From Lolium rigidum (taxonomy: Eukaryota; Streptophyta; Magnoliopsida; Poales; Poaceae): 64,000 nt of DNA. The stretch covers positions 37,349,047-37,413,046 of the forward strand of contig NC_061510.1 of assembly GCF_022539505.1 (NCBI RefSeq), given 5' to 3'. Under the pieces are notes generated by a model. That model searched no databases, was not told the DNA's origin, and saw only the letters and a program-made list of their open reading frames with translations. The position numbers and the translations under genes were made by a program. This document shows positions 42,064 through 54,675 of the stretch, in pieces. The first letter of the stretch is position 1. The number at the start of each line of letters is the position of its first letter.

Positions 42064-45000
42064 TGTAACGGCCCCGGGTAGTACCCCATATTAGATTTGT
42101 TTGTACCTTCCTTTTATGCATCATCATGCATCATATCATCCATGTTTTACTAAATAAAATTATTTTATAAAGCTAAACTATTTTGTTTTCTCTCCCTCCA
42201 CCTGCATTCAAAATCCAAATTTTCTAGAACTATTTTGAAATCAGTTTGGAAAACAAAAGAGGAAGAGTTTTTCAAAATAAAAGAGAAACCCAACCTCTCT
42301 TCTCTCCTGGGCCCCTCTCCCTCTGGCCCACCTCTCTCCTCCCTCTTTCCCAACCCAGCCGCAGCTCCTCCTCCTCTATCCGGCCCAGCCCAAACCGGGC
42401 CGTACCCCTTCACCACGGTCCCCCTCCCCTTTTTCTTTTTCTTTCCGTCGTCTTCTTCCAGAGAGAACACGAGAAGGACGTGAGCCCCCTCCTGTCGCTG
42501 TCCTCCACCACCGAGCGCCACCGAACCCCACCTGCTCCTCCTCCTTACCCTCCCACCTGCTCCCTCCTTTCTTTCCCCTCGCGCACGTCTCTCTCGCCTC
42601 CCTTTTCCTTCCTCTGCAAGAGAAGCGAGAAGGAGAAGAAACCCCTGCCACCGTCCTCTCCCTCATGGCGCGGCCGCGTTAGACCCTCCCCTTCCAATCT
42701 GAGGCCACCCCTGGCACCGCCTCGCCGCGCTGATCGTCTCCGTCAAAGGAATCGACCCGAGGCGCCTTCTTCCCCCCTCGTTTTCGCCGATTCTTCCTCG
42801 GCGTCTGCAAGCTCCGGCGCCGATTCCGGCCGCCGTGGTCTTCCTCCGCCTTCTTCGACCTCGCCATCGTCTTCGCGGTAAATTTCCGCACCTCCTCGAC
42901 CTCCTCTCCTTCCATTGCCTCTAGTTTCCCCCATTCACCTTGAGGCCGGCTTCCATCCGCCGCAGGTCCTCACCACCACCGGCGCTCCAACGACCTCCCC
43001 CTGGCGGCGCCCCTCCTTTTCTGGTTCAGCGCATCGAGGCGCACCCGACGCCCCCTCACTCGCCTCCGGGGACGCTCCACATCGCCCGCTCTCTTCATCG
43101 CCGGCCGCGGTGACCACCCCGCATGCGACGCGAGCGGCATCGACCGTCATCGAACACCTCCTGGGCGTGCGGGCAAGGTTGCCACGTCGACCGCCACCTC
43201 AGCACCGTGGACCCTTCTTGTCAGTGACCGTGGCTAGCTACCCCTGGGTGAGTTTTCCCCCCCAGATCCAGATCTCGTCGTCTTTGCATCAAGCCCCCTG
43301 GCCTCTTTTGATTCTAACCCGCGGTCCAATCTTTTCTGGAAAACCCCCTGCAGGATCATGTTTCTAACCCGCAGTCCAGTCAGCACCTGGCCCGCGTGTC
43401 AGCCGTGCGGCTAGCTTCCCCTGCGGTATAAAACCATTTTCCCTTTTACTGTTTTTCTGAAAATTGTTGAAACTGCTTTTATCTTGCAAAAATCATATCT
43501 TCCAAACCGTGTATCGAAATGAAAAGTGTTTTATATGAAAATTGATCAGAAAAACATAAGGAACATGAATATGCTATCCATTCATCTGTTTGCATCTCGC
43601 ATCATGTCACGCGTTCATAGTTGTGCATTTCCACCTCACATATATGCGGAGCATTTTGGTTTTCCAACTAGGGTTTCCCCGCTCCGTTTAATTTTGAAGT
43701 AGCACACCCCTGCCATGATATGCCATGCTAATCAACACTTAAATTTGTCGGTAGAAAATGCAACTCCAACCTAATTTGCTTGTCCGGGGTTTCGACTCCG
43801 CTTAAATTGGATAAGTGCATCGCATCATATCTGCCATGTCATGCATGTCTGCATTTGATCATGCTGGTTCTTCTTCCGTAGTAGTAAGTCTTGCACCCGT
43901 TGTTTGTCCAGCATTTGCTTCTTCTCGGATAGGATCGCGAAGTGGTGATGTGAGATACGACGAGTTCTCCCACAAGTTCTTCTGCAGATTTTCACAGACG
44001 AGCCCTCTCTCTTCACCTATTTACTCTCTCCCTCGCCCTGCTATCCTTATGTTGCGATTCTTTATCGAGTCACGTGTCCTATTCCACTTGTTTACTATAT
44101 TAATCCTATATGCACCACTCCTTATCCATAGCCGTTGCTTGATGTTTGAGCCTTGCGAGTCGTAGGCGTGTTTAGGCTCTGTTGTTTATCTCGATCTGTT
44201 ATCGGGATATGTTGGGTTGTTGGGAGGTTATCACATGCTATATCAGTTGATGGAGATACACATGCTTTACTTATTTGTTAACAACTAAAATTGTAAGCGA
44301 GAGGCATCCGTGAGCCCCTTTGCGAAAGCATATGAACTTTGACTCGCTAATGTCCCCTAGGACCCGAGTTCTTGTTATACTGTTCCGAGATTGAGCGCTC
44401 TACCCATGCGTGGGGACGATTATCGGGACCCCCTCACCCATTACCTTTTCTCAAGTCAGTTGAAAAGGGGGCCACAACCTTGGTTTTATTTGGCGCATGC
44501 ATGTTTATATACTTGTTGCCTTCGGGTGTTTACTTCCTGTTGCCTTCGGGTGGTTTATTTCATGTCTGCATCGCATAATTGCTAGACGACTTATCTAGTG
44601 CTTGGCCGTTAGTGCCCGCCTAGACGCCTACGCAACCTCTGGGTCCGTCTCGGAGTACGGCCGGACTTCGTCACGGGTAGCTTAGTTGGCTGGCCCCCCT
44701 AGACTTTCTTGTTGAACTGGGAACGGTCTTGTTGTGAGACATCCACCTGTCGTAAGTGGGTCGAGCATGCGTATGGTTACATTTGGGCAACCCCTGCGGG
44801 GTGTACATCTTATCGATAAGCCGTGTCCGCGGTTATGGACGACTTGGAGCTGTATGACTTGATCATAGAACAACTTACACCTTTATGTTGATGCTAATAA
44901 TTTGCTAATAACTTGCGTAGTAATATAGCATTATTACAATGGCTACCTAATAAAACTTGTCCACCGTTGAGTGCCTTTTACATTGCCTCTTCGCTTTGTT

Positions 45001-45680
45001 GAAGGGGATATGTGTAATCGGTTGGGTTATGTTTGTGTAGTATTTTACCTGTTACCTTATGCGCTCTCTTATCTTATCTGAGTAGACGGATGGTGTAGTG
45101 TGTCTCTATTGGTTATAGTTTTGCTGCCGCTAAACCTACCATATAGCCCCAGGCGATATATATATATATACTCGCTCGGCGAGCATAGCCATTTCTAGTC
45201 TCGCTAAGTACGTGCCGGAGTTCGTTCCTTGGTACTTACTCTCGCCTTTTCCCTTTCTCTTTTCCTTCCTCCCTTTTGTCGGCAACCGATGGCCCGACTT
45301 TGACAGGTACGAGATGACGACGTTAGCAAGGTTACCCTTCCGGCTTGGCACTGGGCGGGGTTATGGACGCCACTGGTTATCTTCGGGACTCTTAGTCCAA
45401 TTTGTATCTTGTCCGTACTCGGACATATTTGATCTTCTGTATGATTTGGGTCTTTGTATTGTATATCTGTATCTTGACTCGTTGGAGTCGTTGTTGTAAT
45501 ATATGTCTCTTGTGGGCTCTATTGTAATCCTGTTGTAATGTTACCGCTCGTGTTAATTCCTCTGGCATCACGTGTGTGATTCTTCACGCACGTCGTGTCG
45601 GAGGGCGTCTCAGAATCGATATCATGCGGATTTTGGCGGGATCGCTGGAATCCTCATGGTACCGGTTCCGGGGCGTCACA
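42064..45680 (+). repeat. Nested element 5' LTR (3.6 kb)
   Basis: It contains a GC-rich block with open frames (42246-42881, 42915-43367), a TATAAAA-like box near 43427, and an AT dinucleotide run near 45156. The open frames recur in both LTRs but contain no domain, so I treat them as non-coding. Confidence 0.92.
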
Positions 45681-46460
45681 AGTTGGTATCAGAGCCCAGG
45701 TTGACGGTACCCCACTATTCCAGCCTGTAGGATAACCTCGCCAACGGACGTTAGTGTCAAAACTATTTTCTAAACTCGTTGGATAGATCTGATTAGCTCT
45801 GTTTTTCTCCTTATCTATATTCTTTCTCCTCTTATCTTTGCGAGTTTTGAGTCTTCTCTCTTATCTGCTTCTCCGAGTCTTAGGTTCCGACGTGGGTTGG
45901 ACGATCTATACCTTCACCTATTAGGACCGATCTCTGAATTTTTCTGACAGAAGAACATCACCGGCGGCTAACCTTCGTCTTCTCCATTGATGTCATCTAT
46001 GCCTCTCTGATCTTTCTACAATTCTTTGTTCTTTGGCTCCGCCGAATCTTCGCTGACAATGCTGGTCGAGATCGTCAATCTGTATTCCTGGAGATGGTTG
46101 CACGATTCTCTTATTCATGTACAGAGTAATACTTTGAGTGCGGGATGGAGTCGCGACCATACCGACTACTCTTATTATTCGCTCATGTTACTTGAATGGG
46201 TGGATCAATGTGATTCTTACTCCTTCCATCTTTGTGTACGGCGCCTAATCATCTGCGACCGAGGCTTCCGACAGAAGTGCATCATCGTGACCGGAACAAC
46301 AACTTCTTGTTGGTGGTGTCGACCGCCCAAGCTGGAGCAAGACTTCTTGTTAGTGGTGTCGAGGAGATCAACACGTCGCCTGAAGACCCGATAGTTCACC
46401 TCTCTCCCCCGTACCTTGAGGTGGGATCTCGGGGCGCGATCCCTTGTTAGTGGTGTCGAT
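45681..46460 (+). other. Nested element internal region, 780 bp, no pol
   Basis: The longest frame (46026-46394) has no recognised domain. A 17-19 bp word with CTTGTTRGTGGTGTCGA occurs three times (46306-46322, 46346-46362, 46443-46459), the last directly before the 3' LTR where a polypurine tract would be expected. No such tract is evident. Confidence 0.75.
45684..45695 (+). other. Nested element primer-binding site (initiator Met tRNA)
   Basis: TGGTATCAGAGC begins three bases after the LTR end. Confidence 0.9.
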
Positions 46461-49400
46461 TGTAACGGCCCCGGGTAGTACCCCATATTAGATTTGTTTG
46501 TACCTTCCTTTTATGCATCATCATGCATCATATCATCCATGTTTTACTAAATAAAATTATTTTATAAAGCTAAACTATTTTGTTTTCTCTCCCTCCACCT
46601 GCATTCAAAATCCAAATTTTCTAGAACTATTTTGAAATCAGTTTGGAAAACAAAAGAGGAAGAGTTTTTCAAAATAAAAGAGAAACCCAACCTCTCTTCT
46701 CTCCTGGGCCCCTCTCCCTCTGGCCCACCTCTCTCCTCCCTCTTTCCCAGCCCAGCCGCAGCTCCTCCTCCTCTATCCGGCCCAGCCCAAACCGGGCCGT
46801 ACCCCTTCGCCACGGTCCCCCTCCCCTTTTTCTTTTTCTTTCCGTCGTCTTCTTCCAGAGAGAACACGAGAAGGATGTGAGCCCCCTCTTGTCGCTGTCC
46901 TCCACCACCGAGCGCCACCGAACCCCACCTGCTCCTCCTCCTTATCCTCCCACCTGCTCCCTCCTTTCTTTCCCCTCGCACACGTCTCTCTCGCCTCCCT
47001 TTTCCTTCCTCTGCAAGAGAAGCGAGAAGGAGAAGAAACCCCTGCCGCCGTCCTCTCCCTCATGGTGCGGCCGCGTTAGACCCTCCCCTTCCAATCTGAG
47101 GCCACCCCTGGCACCGCCTCGCCGCGCTGATCGTCTCCGTCAAAGGAATCGACCCGAGGCGCCTTCTTCCCCCCTCGTTTTCGCCGATTCTTCCTCGGCG
47201 TCTGCAAGCTCCGGCGCCGATTCCGGCCGCCGTGGTCTTCCTCCGCCTTCTTCGACCTCGCCATCATCTTCGCGGTAAATTTCCGCACCTCCTCGACCTC
47301 CTCTCCTTCCGTTGCCTCTAGTTTCCCCCATTCACCTTGAGGCCGGCTTCCATCCGCCGCAGGTCCTCACCACCACCGGCGCTCCGACGACCTCCCCCTG
47401 GCGGCGCCCCTCCTTTTCTGGTTCAGCGCATCGAGGCGCACCCGACGCCCCCTCACTCGCCTCCGGGGACGCTCCACATCGCCCGCTCTCTTCATCGCCG
47501 GCCGCGGTGACCACCCCGCATGCGACGCGAGCGGCATCGACCGTCATCGAACACCTCCTGGGCGTGCGGGCAAGGTTGCCACGTCGACCGCCACCTCAGC
47601 ACCGTGGACCCTTCTTGTCAGTGACCGTGGCTAGCTACCCCTGGGTGATTTTCCCCCCCCAGATCCAGATCTCGTCGTCTTTGCATCAAGCCCCCTGGCC
47701 TCTTTTGATTCTAACCCGCGGTCCAATCTTTTCTGGAAAACCCCCTGCAGGATCCTGTTTCTGACCCGCAGTCCAGTCAGCACCTGGCCCGCGTGTCATC
47801 CGTGCGGCTAGCTTCCCCTGCGGTATAAAACCATTTTCCCTTTTACTGTTTTTCTGAAAATTGCTGAAACTGCTTTTATCTTGCAAAAATCATATCTTCC
47901 AAACCGTGTATCGAAATGAAAAGTGTTTTATATGAAAATTGATCAGAAAAACATAAGGAACATGAATATGCTATCCATTCATCTGTTTGCATCTCGCATC
48001 ATGTCGCGCGTTCATAGTTGTGCATTTCCACCTCACATATATGCGGAGCATTTTGGTTTTCCAAATAGGGTTTCCCCGCTCCGTTTAATTTTGAAGTAGC
48101 ACACCCCTGCCATGATATGCCATGATAATCAACGCTTAAATTTGTCGGTAGAAAATGCAACTCCAACCTAATTTGCTTGTCCGGGGTTTCGACTCCGCTT
48201 AAATTGGATAAGTGCATCGCATCATATCTGCCATGTCATGCATGTCTGCATTTGATCATGCTGGTTCTTCTTCCGTAGTAGTAAGACTTGCACCCGTTGT
48301 TTGTCCAGCATTTGCTTCTTCTCGGATAGGATCGCGAAGTGGTGATGTGAGATACGACGAGTTCTCCCACAAGTTCTTCTGCAGCTTTTCACAGGCGAGC
48401 CCTCTCTCTTCACCTATTTACTCTCTCCCTCGCCCTGCTATCCTTATGTTGCGATTCTTTATCGAGTCACGTGTCCTATTCCACTTGTTTACTATATTAA
48501 TCCTATATGCACCACTCCTTATCCATAGCCGTTGCTTGATGTTTGAGCCTTGCGAGTCGTAGGCGTGTTTAGGCTCTGTTGTTTATCTCGATCTGTTATC
48601 GGGATATGTTGGGTTGTTGGGAGGTTATCACATGCTATATCGAGTTGTTGGAGATACACATGCTTTACTTATTTGTTAACAACTAAAATTGTAAGCGAGA
48701 GGCATCCGTGAGCCCCTTTGCGAAAGCATAGGAACTTTGACTCGCTAATGTCCCCTAGGACCCGAATTCTTATTATCTGTTCCGAGATTGAGCGCTCTAC
48801 CCATGCGTGGGGACGATTATCGGGACCCCCCTCACCCATTACCTATTCTCAAGTCTGTTGAAAAGGGGGCCATAACCTTGGTTTTATTTCGCGCATGCAT
48901 GTTTATATATTGTTGCATTCGGGTGTTTACTTCCTGTTGCCTTCGGGTGGTTTATTTCTGTACTGCATTGCATAATTGCTAGACGACTTATCTAGTGCTT
49001 GGCCGTTAGTGCCCGCCTAGACGCCTACGCAACCTCTGGGTCCGTCTCGGAGTACGGCCGGACTTCGTCACGGGTAGCTTAGTTGGGTGGCCCCCCTAGA
49101 CTTTCTTGTTGAGCTGGGAACGGTCTTGTTGTGAGACATCCACCTGTCGTAAGTGGGTCGAGCATGCGTATGGTTACATTTGGGCAACCCCTGCAGGGTG
49201 TACATCTTATCGATAAGCCGTGTCCGCGGTTATGGACGACTTGGAGCTGTATGACTTGATCATAGAACAACTTACACCTTTATGTTGATGCTAATAATTT
49301 GCTAATAACTTGCGTAGTAATATAGCATTATTACAATGGCTACCTAATAAAACTTGTCCACCGTTGAGTGCCTTTTACATTGCCTCTTCGCTTTGTTGAA

Positions 49401-50074
49401 GGGGATATGTGTAATCGGTTGGGTTATGTTTGTGTAGTATTTTACCTGTTGCCTTATGCGCTCTCTTATCTTATCTGAGTAGACGGATGTTGTAGTGTGT
49501 CTCTATTGGTTATAGTTTTGCTGCCGCTAAACCTACCATATAGCCCCAGGCGATATATATATATACTCGCTCGGCGAGCATAGCCATTTCTAGTCTCGCT
49601 AAGTACGTGCCGGAGTTCGTTCCTTGGTACTTACTCTCGCCTTTTCCCATTCTCTTTTCCTTCCTCCCTTTTGTCGGCAACCGATGGCCCGACTTTGACA
49701 GGTACGAGATGACGACGTTAGCAAGGTTACCCTTCCGGCTTGGCCTGGGCAGGGTTATGGACGCCACTGGTTATCTTCAGGACTCTTAGTCCAATTTGTA
49801 TCTTGTCCGTACTCGGACATATTTGATCTTCTGTATGATTTGGGTCTTTGTATTGTATATCTGTATCTTGACTCGTTGGAGTCGTTGTTGTAATATATGT
49901 CTCTTGTGGGCTCTATTGTAATCCTGTTGTAATGTTACCGCTCGTGTTAATTCCTCTGGCATCACGTGTGTGATTCTTCACGCACGTCGTGTCGGAGGGC
50001 GTCTCAGAATCGATATCATGCGGATTTTGGCGGGATCGCTGGAATCCTCATGGTACCGGTTCCGGGGCGTCACA
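46461..50074 (+). repeat. Nested element 3' LTR (3.6 kb)
   Basis: Partner of 42064-45680, followed by CGGCA at 50075-50079. Differences are scattered substitutions and a few 1-3 bp indels. Confidence 0.92.
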
Positions 50075-50362
50075 CGGCACACCATGCATACGCTGGGCAT
50101 AACAGAGAACATGCTACAGCCAACTCGCACAACATTCCACGGAATCATTCCGGGCCTGTCCTGCGCGCCAGTGGGAAAAGTCTGGGTGGATGTATCATTC
50201 GGTGGACGTGACAATTGCAGGGTTGAAAACATTGAGTTCGAAGTGGTGGACCTAGACAGTCCTTATCATGCACTGCTGGGGAGACCGGCATTGGCAGCGT
50301 TCATGGCCACAACTCATACGGCGTATCTCAAGATGAAGATGCCTCACCTCGTGGACCCTTAA
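50075..50362 (+). pseudogene. Tat protease, 3' part
   Basis: The frame resumes (HTLGITENM near 50092) and continues through VDVSFGGRDNCRVENIEFEV to the protease end motif YHALLGRPALAAFMA (near 50263). A stop at 50360-50362 ends it. Removing the nested element and one target copy leaves the frame unbroken at the junction. Confidence 0.82.
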
Positions 50363-50364
50363 CT

Positions 50365-52086
50365 GTGGTGGGAACTTACAAAGTCTCACTCGAAACCGCA
50401 TCCGCCGGATCAAACCTGGCAGAATCGCTGGTGATCGCAGAGGAAAAAAGAAGGATGCAAACTGCGGTTGCGCTGGCTCAGTCCTCACAATTGAGCTTAG
50501 CGGCAATGAGTGGCAACTTGGGCACACCGGCATTCAAGCCGACAAAAGAAACAAAAGACATCGTGTTGGACCCAGCTTACCCGGAGCGTACCGTTCGTAT
50601 CGGGGCCGGCTTGAATGAGGCATAGGAAAGCGCGCTCGTCAGCTTCCTCCGTGAGAATCGGAATATCTTTGTCTGGTTTATTGATGATTTGGTAGGTGTT
50701 CCGAGGGAGCTGGCTGAGCACTCTTTGAATGTCCGGAAGGATGCTAAGCCGGTGTGACAGCCTTTACGCCGGTTCGCTGAAGATAGGAGAAAAATCATTG
50801 GAGAAGAAGTGACAAAGTTGTTGGTTGCCGGTTTCATCGTGGAGGTGCTGCATACCGAGTGGCTAGCCAATCCGGTGCTGGTCGAGAAGAAAAAAGAGGA
50901 GGAACCCAAAGCTCCAAAGGTGTGGTGCATGTGCATCGACTACACCAACCTGAACAAGGCTTGCCCGAAAGATCCTTTCCCTTTACCCCGTATCGATCAA
51001 GTGATTGATTCCACCGCTGGTTGTGAGTTGTTGTCTTTCCTGGATGCTCATTCCGGTTTCCACCAGATTCCCCTGAAAAAGGAAGATCAAATAAAAATTG
51101 CGTTCATTACCCCGCACGGGGCTTATTGCTATGTCACCATGCCTTTCGGTTTGCGCAACGCTGGTGCAACGTACCAGCGCTGTATGCAAAAATGCTTGTT
51201 TGATCAAATTGGAAAAAATGTGCAAGTCTATGTGGACGATGTCGTGATAAAAACTAAGGTAAAAGAAACCTTGATCGATGATCTCCGGCAAACATTTGAT
51301 AACTTAAGAAGGTTCCGGATGAAACTCAATCCGGCAAAATGCACCTTGGGTGTCCCTGCCGGCAAACTGCTTGGCTTTCTTGTATCAAGCCGGGGCATTG
51401 AGGTAAATCCGGTAAAAATCCGGGCCATCGAAAGAATGACTATACCACACGATCTCAAGGACGTGCAGAAATTCACCGGAAGCTTGGCATCGCTAAGCCG
51501 GTTCATAAGCAGATTGGGAGAAAAGGCTTTGTCGCTCTATGCTTTGATGAAAAAATCTGATACTTTCGTCTGGACCCCTCAGGCAGACGCATCATTTAGA
51601 GAGCTAAAAACGATGCTAGCCACTGCACCGGTGTTGGCTTCACCTTTGGAAAGGGAGCCCATGTTGTTATACATAGCAGCAACCAACCGGGTTGTGAGTG
51701 TCGTGGTTGTGGTGGAAAGAGAAGAGGAAGGAAAAACCGTGCAGAGACCGGTATACTACCTGAGCGAGGTGCTCTCCCTCTCAAAACAGAACTACCCCCA
51801 CTTCCAGAAAATGACCTATGGCGTGTTCATGGCCGCCACGAAGCTTAAGCATTACTTTGAGGAACACCCCATGAAGGTAGTGAGTGAAGCACCCATTTCA
51901 GATATCATGTGCAAGAAAGACGCTAGCGGCAGGATTGCAAAATGGGCAATTCAGATATCACCGTACGTACCGGTATACGAAAGAAGAGATGCCATAAAAT
52001 CGCAAGCCTTGGCTGATTTCCTGGTTGATTGGGCGGAAAGACAAGCCGCCGGAACAAAAAATAGAGTACTGGAAGATGCACTTTGA
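50365..52086 (+). pseudogene. Tat reverse transcriptase and first RNase H
   Basis: Stops at 50623-50625 and 50756-50758 interrupt the linker. From 50809 the frame is open: DYTNLNKACPKDPFPLP (near 50938), FLDAHSGFHQI (near 51037), MPFGLRNAGATYQRCM (near 51138), and the YVDDVVIKTK catalytic site (near 51229), then the GKLLGFLVSSRGIE connection. The canonical RNase H follows (LLYIAATNRVVS, YYLSEVLSLSKQNYPHFQK), where the first catalytic Asp appears as Ala in this lineage's style. A frameshift around 52040-52080 separates it from the next frame. Confidence 0.87.
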
Positions 52087-53647
52087 TGGATCCAAACTCA
52101 AAGAGGGTCTGGGTGCCGGTGTGGTGCTCACCTCACCAAAAGGAGATCATCTCCGGTATGTTTTGCAAGTGCATTTCAGGGCATCAAACAATGTCGCTGA
52201 ATACGAGGCTTTGATCCATGGACTTAAGGTCGCAAAAGAAATCGGAGCACACCGGATAATTTGTTACGGTGATTCAGATCTTGTGGTGCAACAATGTTCC
52301 GGAGATTGGAACGCAAAAGATGCCAACATGGCGTCATACCGGTTTCACGTGCGAAAGATTGCCGGCTTCTTCGAAGGGTGTGAGTTCCACCATGTGCCAC
52401 GAGCGGAAAATGAAGCCGCGGATGCTTTGTCCAAGCTGGGCTCATCTAGGCAGGAAATTCCTCCCGGAATAGCCTTGGCACACTTAAGGGTACCATCGAT
52501 CAAACCAAGTCCAGAATTGGAGTCAATTTTCGTACCGGAATCACACGCGGTACCAATGGAAATTGATGAAGGAAACACAGGGACTGTTCCGGCAAACTCG
52601 AGGACTGTTCCGGTAGACTCGGGGACTGCGGCGTCCATACCGGAGGAAGCAATGCTAGTGGATAGCATGGAGATAGACGTACCGGTGTTTCTGGTTCGAG
52701 AAGCACCATCTTGGGTTAAACCTATTAAGGAATTCCTGATCAACGGCACCTTGCCGGTTGACGAAAATGAATCAAGAAGGATCCAGCGGAGGTCCAAAGC
52801 ATACACCATCATCAATGGTGAAGTGTACAAGAGAAGTGTTACCGGTTTCCTCCTAAGGTGTGTGGAACCGGAAGAGGGAAAAGAAATGCTCGTGGAGATT
52901 CACCAAGGGGAATGTGGGCATCACGCCTCATCAAGGGCGCTGGTAGCAAAAGTATTCCGGCATGGGTTCTACTGGCCCACTGCTTTGGAAAATGCTGAGG
53001 ATTTGGTACGAAAATGCAACGGGTGCCAGAGGTACGCCAAGCAAAATCATACCCCAGCATCCGGTTTGAAAACCATACCATTAACTTGGCCGTTTGCTGT
53101 TTGGTGCCTTGACATGGTTGGCCCATTCAAAACGGCAAGGGGAAGCATGACCCACATCTTGGTAATGGTGGATAAGTTCACCCAGTGGCTGGAGGTAAAA
53201 CCTATCGCAAAGTGTGATGGGCATACGACGGTGAAATTCTTAAAAGTTGTGATCCTGCGGTATGGATACCCGCATAGCATCATCACTGATAACGGCTCAA
53301 ACTTTTCCCAAGGTGAATTCAAACGATTCTGTGAGGATAACAATATCCGGTTGGATTTGTGCTCGGTGGTACACCCGCAAGGCAATGGCCAGGTGGAAAG
53401 AACAAATGCGATGGTACTTTCCGGCATAAAACCAAGGCTCATTAAACCACTCGAAAAGACACCGGGCTGTTGGCTTGATGAACTGCCATCAGTGTTGTGG
53501 AGCATAAGAACGACTCCGAACCGGTCTACCGGATACACTCCATTCTTCATGGTTTATGGGGCAGAGGCGGTGATACCAACTGATATTCTCCATGATTCAC
53601 CAAGGATTCAGATCTATACCGAAGAAGAGGTAAAAGAGGCCCGATAA
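52025..53647 (+). pseudogene. Tat second (archaeal-type) RNase H and integrase
   Basis: The second RNase H reads MHFDGSKLKEGLGAGVV (near 52076), YEALIHGLKVAKE with the catalytic Glu (near 52203), CYGDSDLVVQQ with the Asp, and AENEAADALSKLG near 52407. The integrase then shows an HHCC finger (CGHHASSRALV... CNGCQRYAK, about 52915-53040), catalytic Asp in CLDMVGPF (near 53106), second Asp in IITDNGSNF (near 53278), and Glu in GQVERTNAMV (near 53389). A TAA at 53645-53647 cuts off the tail, which continues in phase to 53947. This is the best preserved part of the element. Confidence 0.88.
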
Positions 53648-53947
53648 AATGATGTGGCCTTGCTAGAAGAAGCAAGAGAGTTGGCTTTGGCAAGAACGGC
53701 CATTTACCAGCAGAACCTCAGACGCTATCATAGCCGGAAGGTTAACCCGAGGGTGTTCCGGGAAGGGGATCTGGTGTTACGCCTAGTGCAGCGCACTGAG
53801 GGACGCCACAAGCTTTCACCTCCATGGGAAGGGCCATTCATTGTGAGCAAGGCTCTGCACAATGATGCCTATTACTCGATGCACAGGAATCAAAGAAGGG
53901 AAAGGCGGACAAATCCGGAGATGAGACCAAGCGTCCGTGGAACATAG
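53648..53947 (+). pseudogene. Tat integrase C-terminal tail
   Basis: After the stop, NDVALLEEARELALARTA leads to the YHSRKVNPRVFREGDLVLR block and LSPPWEGPFIV, the GPY/F-like integrase C-terminus. It ends at a stop at 53945-53947. Confidence 0.82.
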
Positions 53948-54600
53948 CTTTGTTGCGTCCTTTCTACTCCTGAAGTGTTGGTGTAAGAAGTTCCTTTTTT
54001 TGTACCTTATTTGCTACGAATAAAAGATGTCGGAACCTCGAATGAATCTCGGGGACTGCCCCTACTGAAATTGCATGCAATATGTTTATTTTTCAGTTTA
54101 CCGGTTGCTTGTTGAACATTTTTTCTTTCCGGTTTAGTAACGTGCTAAACCTACCGGAGTCTTCGACTCTGCTGCTATCCGCAACCCGGCTTCATGGCAA
54201 GCAAGATAAACCGGTATGAATTAAGCACGTGAACCACGAAAAGAGGGAGTGGGAACAAACAATCTGGAAAAGTTTAACTAACCCCGGTTATACCGGTTTT
54301 TTGTGAAAATTTTGAGTTATTTCTAAGTTCAAGAAAGTGTTCGCTTGGCAAAAGAACTTTGTAACTCATACGCCAAAACACCCAAAGAGGTAGGCAGAGG
54401 CAAAGCAAAAGAACCAAGTGTGCATCAGATTGGATGCGGAAACAATTCCGGAATCTTCACAGTGCAATAAAAAAGCAAACAATGAGTAAAACGCTAAACA
54501 AGCATACAAACTTTACTTGATAAGATACCGATATAACATACTGGCATGAAGTGTTGTACCATAGTCAAAATGCTAAGTGTTATCTTACATCTTAAACCCC
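53948..54600. other. Spacer between pol and the antisense gene
   Basis: Non-coding, rich in CCGGT words. It includes the region downstream of the antisense gene's stop and likely its 3' end signals. Confidence 0.5.
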
Positions 54601-54675
54601 GGCATACCGGGGTAGAATTTAACGAACTTGAGTTTTGAGACAATCAGGGGGCAACGCATGTAAGCTGGGAGATAC

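Larger units (their letters stand above)
42064..50074 (+). mobile_element. Nested non-autonomous LTR element with giant LTRs (LARD-like)
   Basis: 8,011 bp: LTRs 42064-45680 (3,617 bp) and 46461-50074 (3,614 bp), internal region only 780 bp (45681-46460). Target CGGCA is duplicated at 42059-42063 and 50075-50079. LTRs begin TGTAACGGCC and end GGGCGTCACA. The primer site is for initiator Met tRNA. No gag or pol motif exists, so it must depend on another element. The LTR start and primer site resemble Tekay/Del-type gypsy elements; the assignment is inferred. LTR pairs differ at perhaps one to two percent of sites by eye. Confidence 0.92.

Noticed and set aside
42235..43367. Frames at 42235-43367 and 46632-47764 as a duplicated host gene
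   Set aside because: They lie at equal positions in the two LTRs of the nested element, so the duplication is the LTR pair itself.
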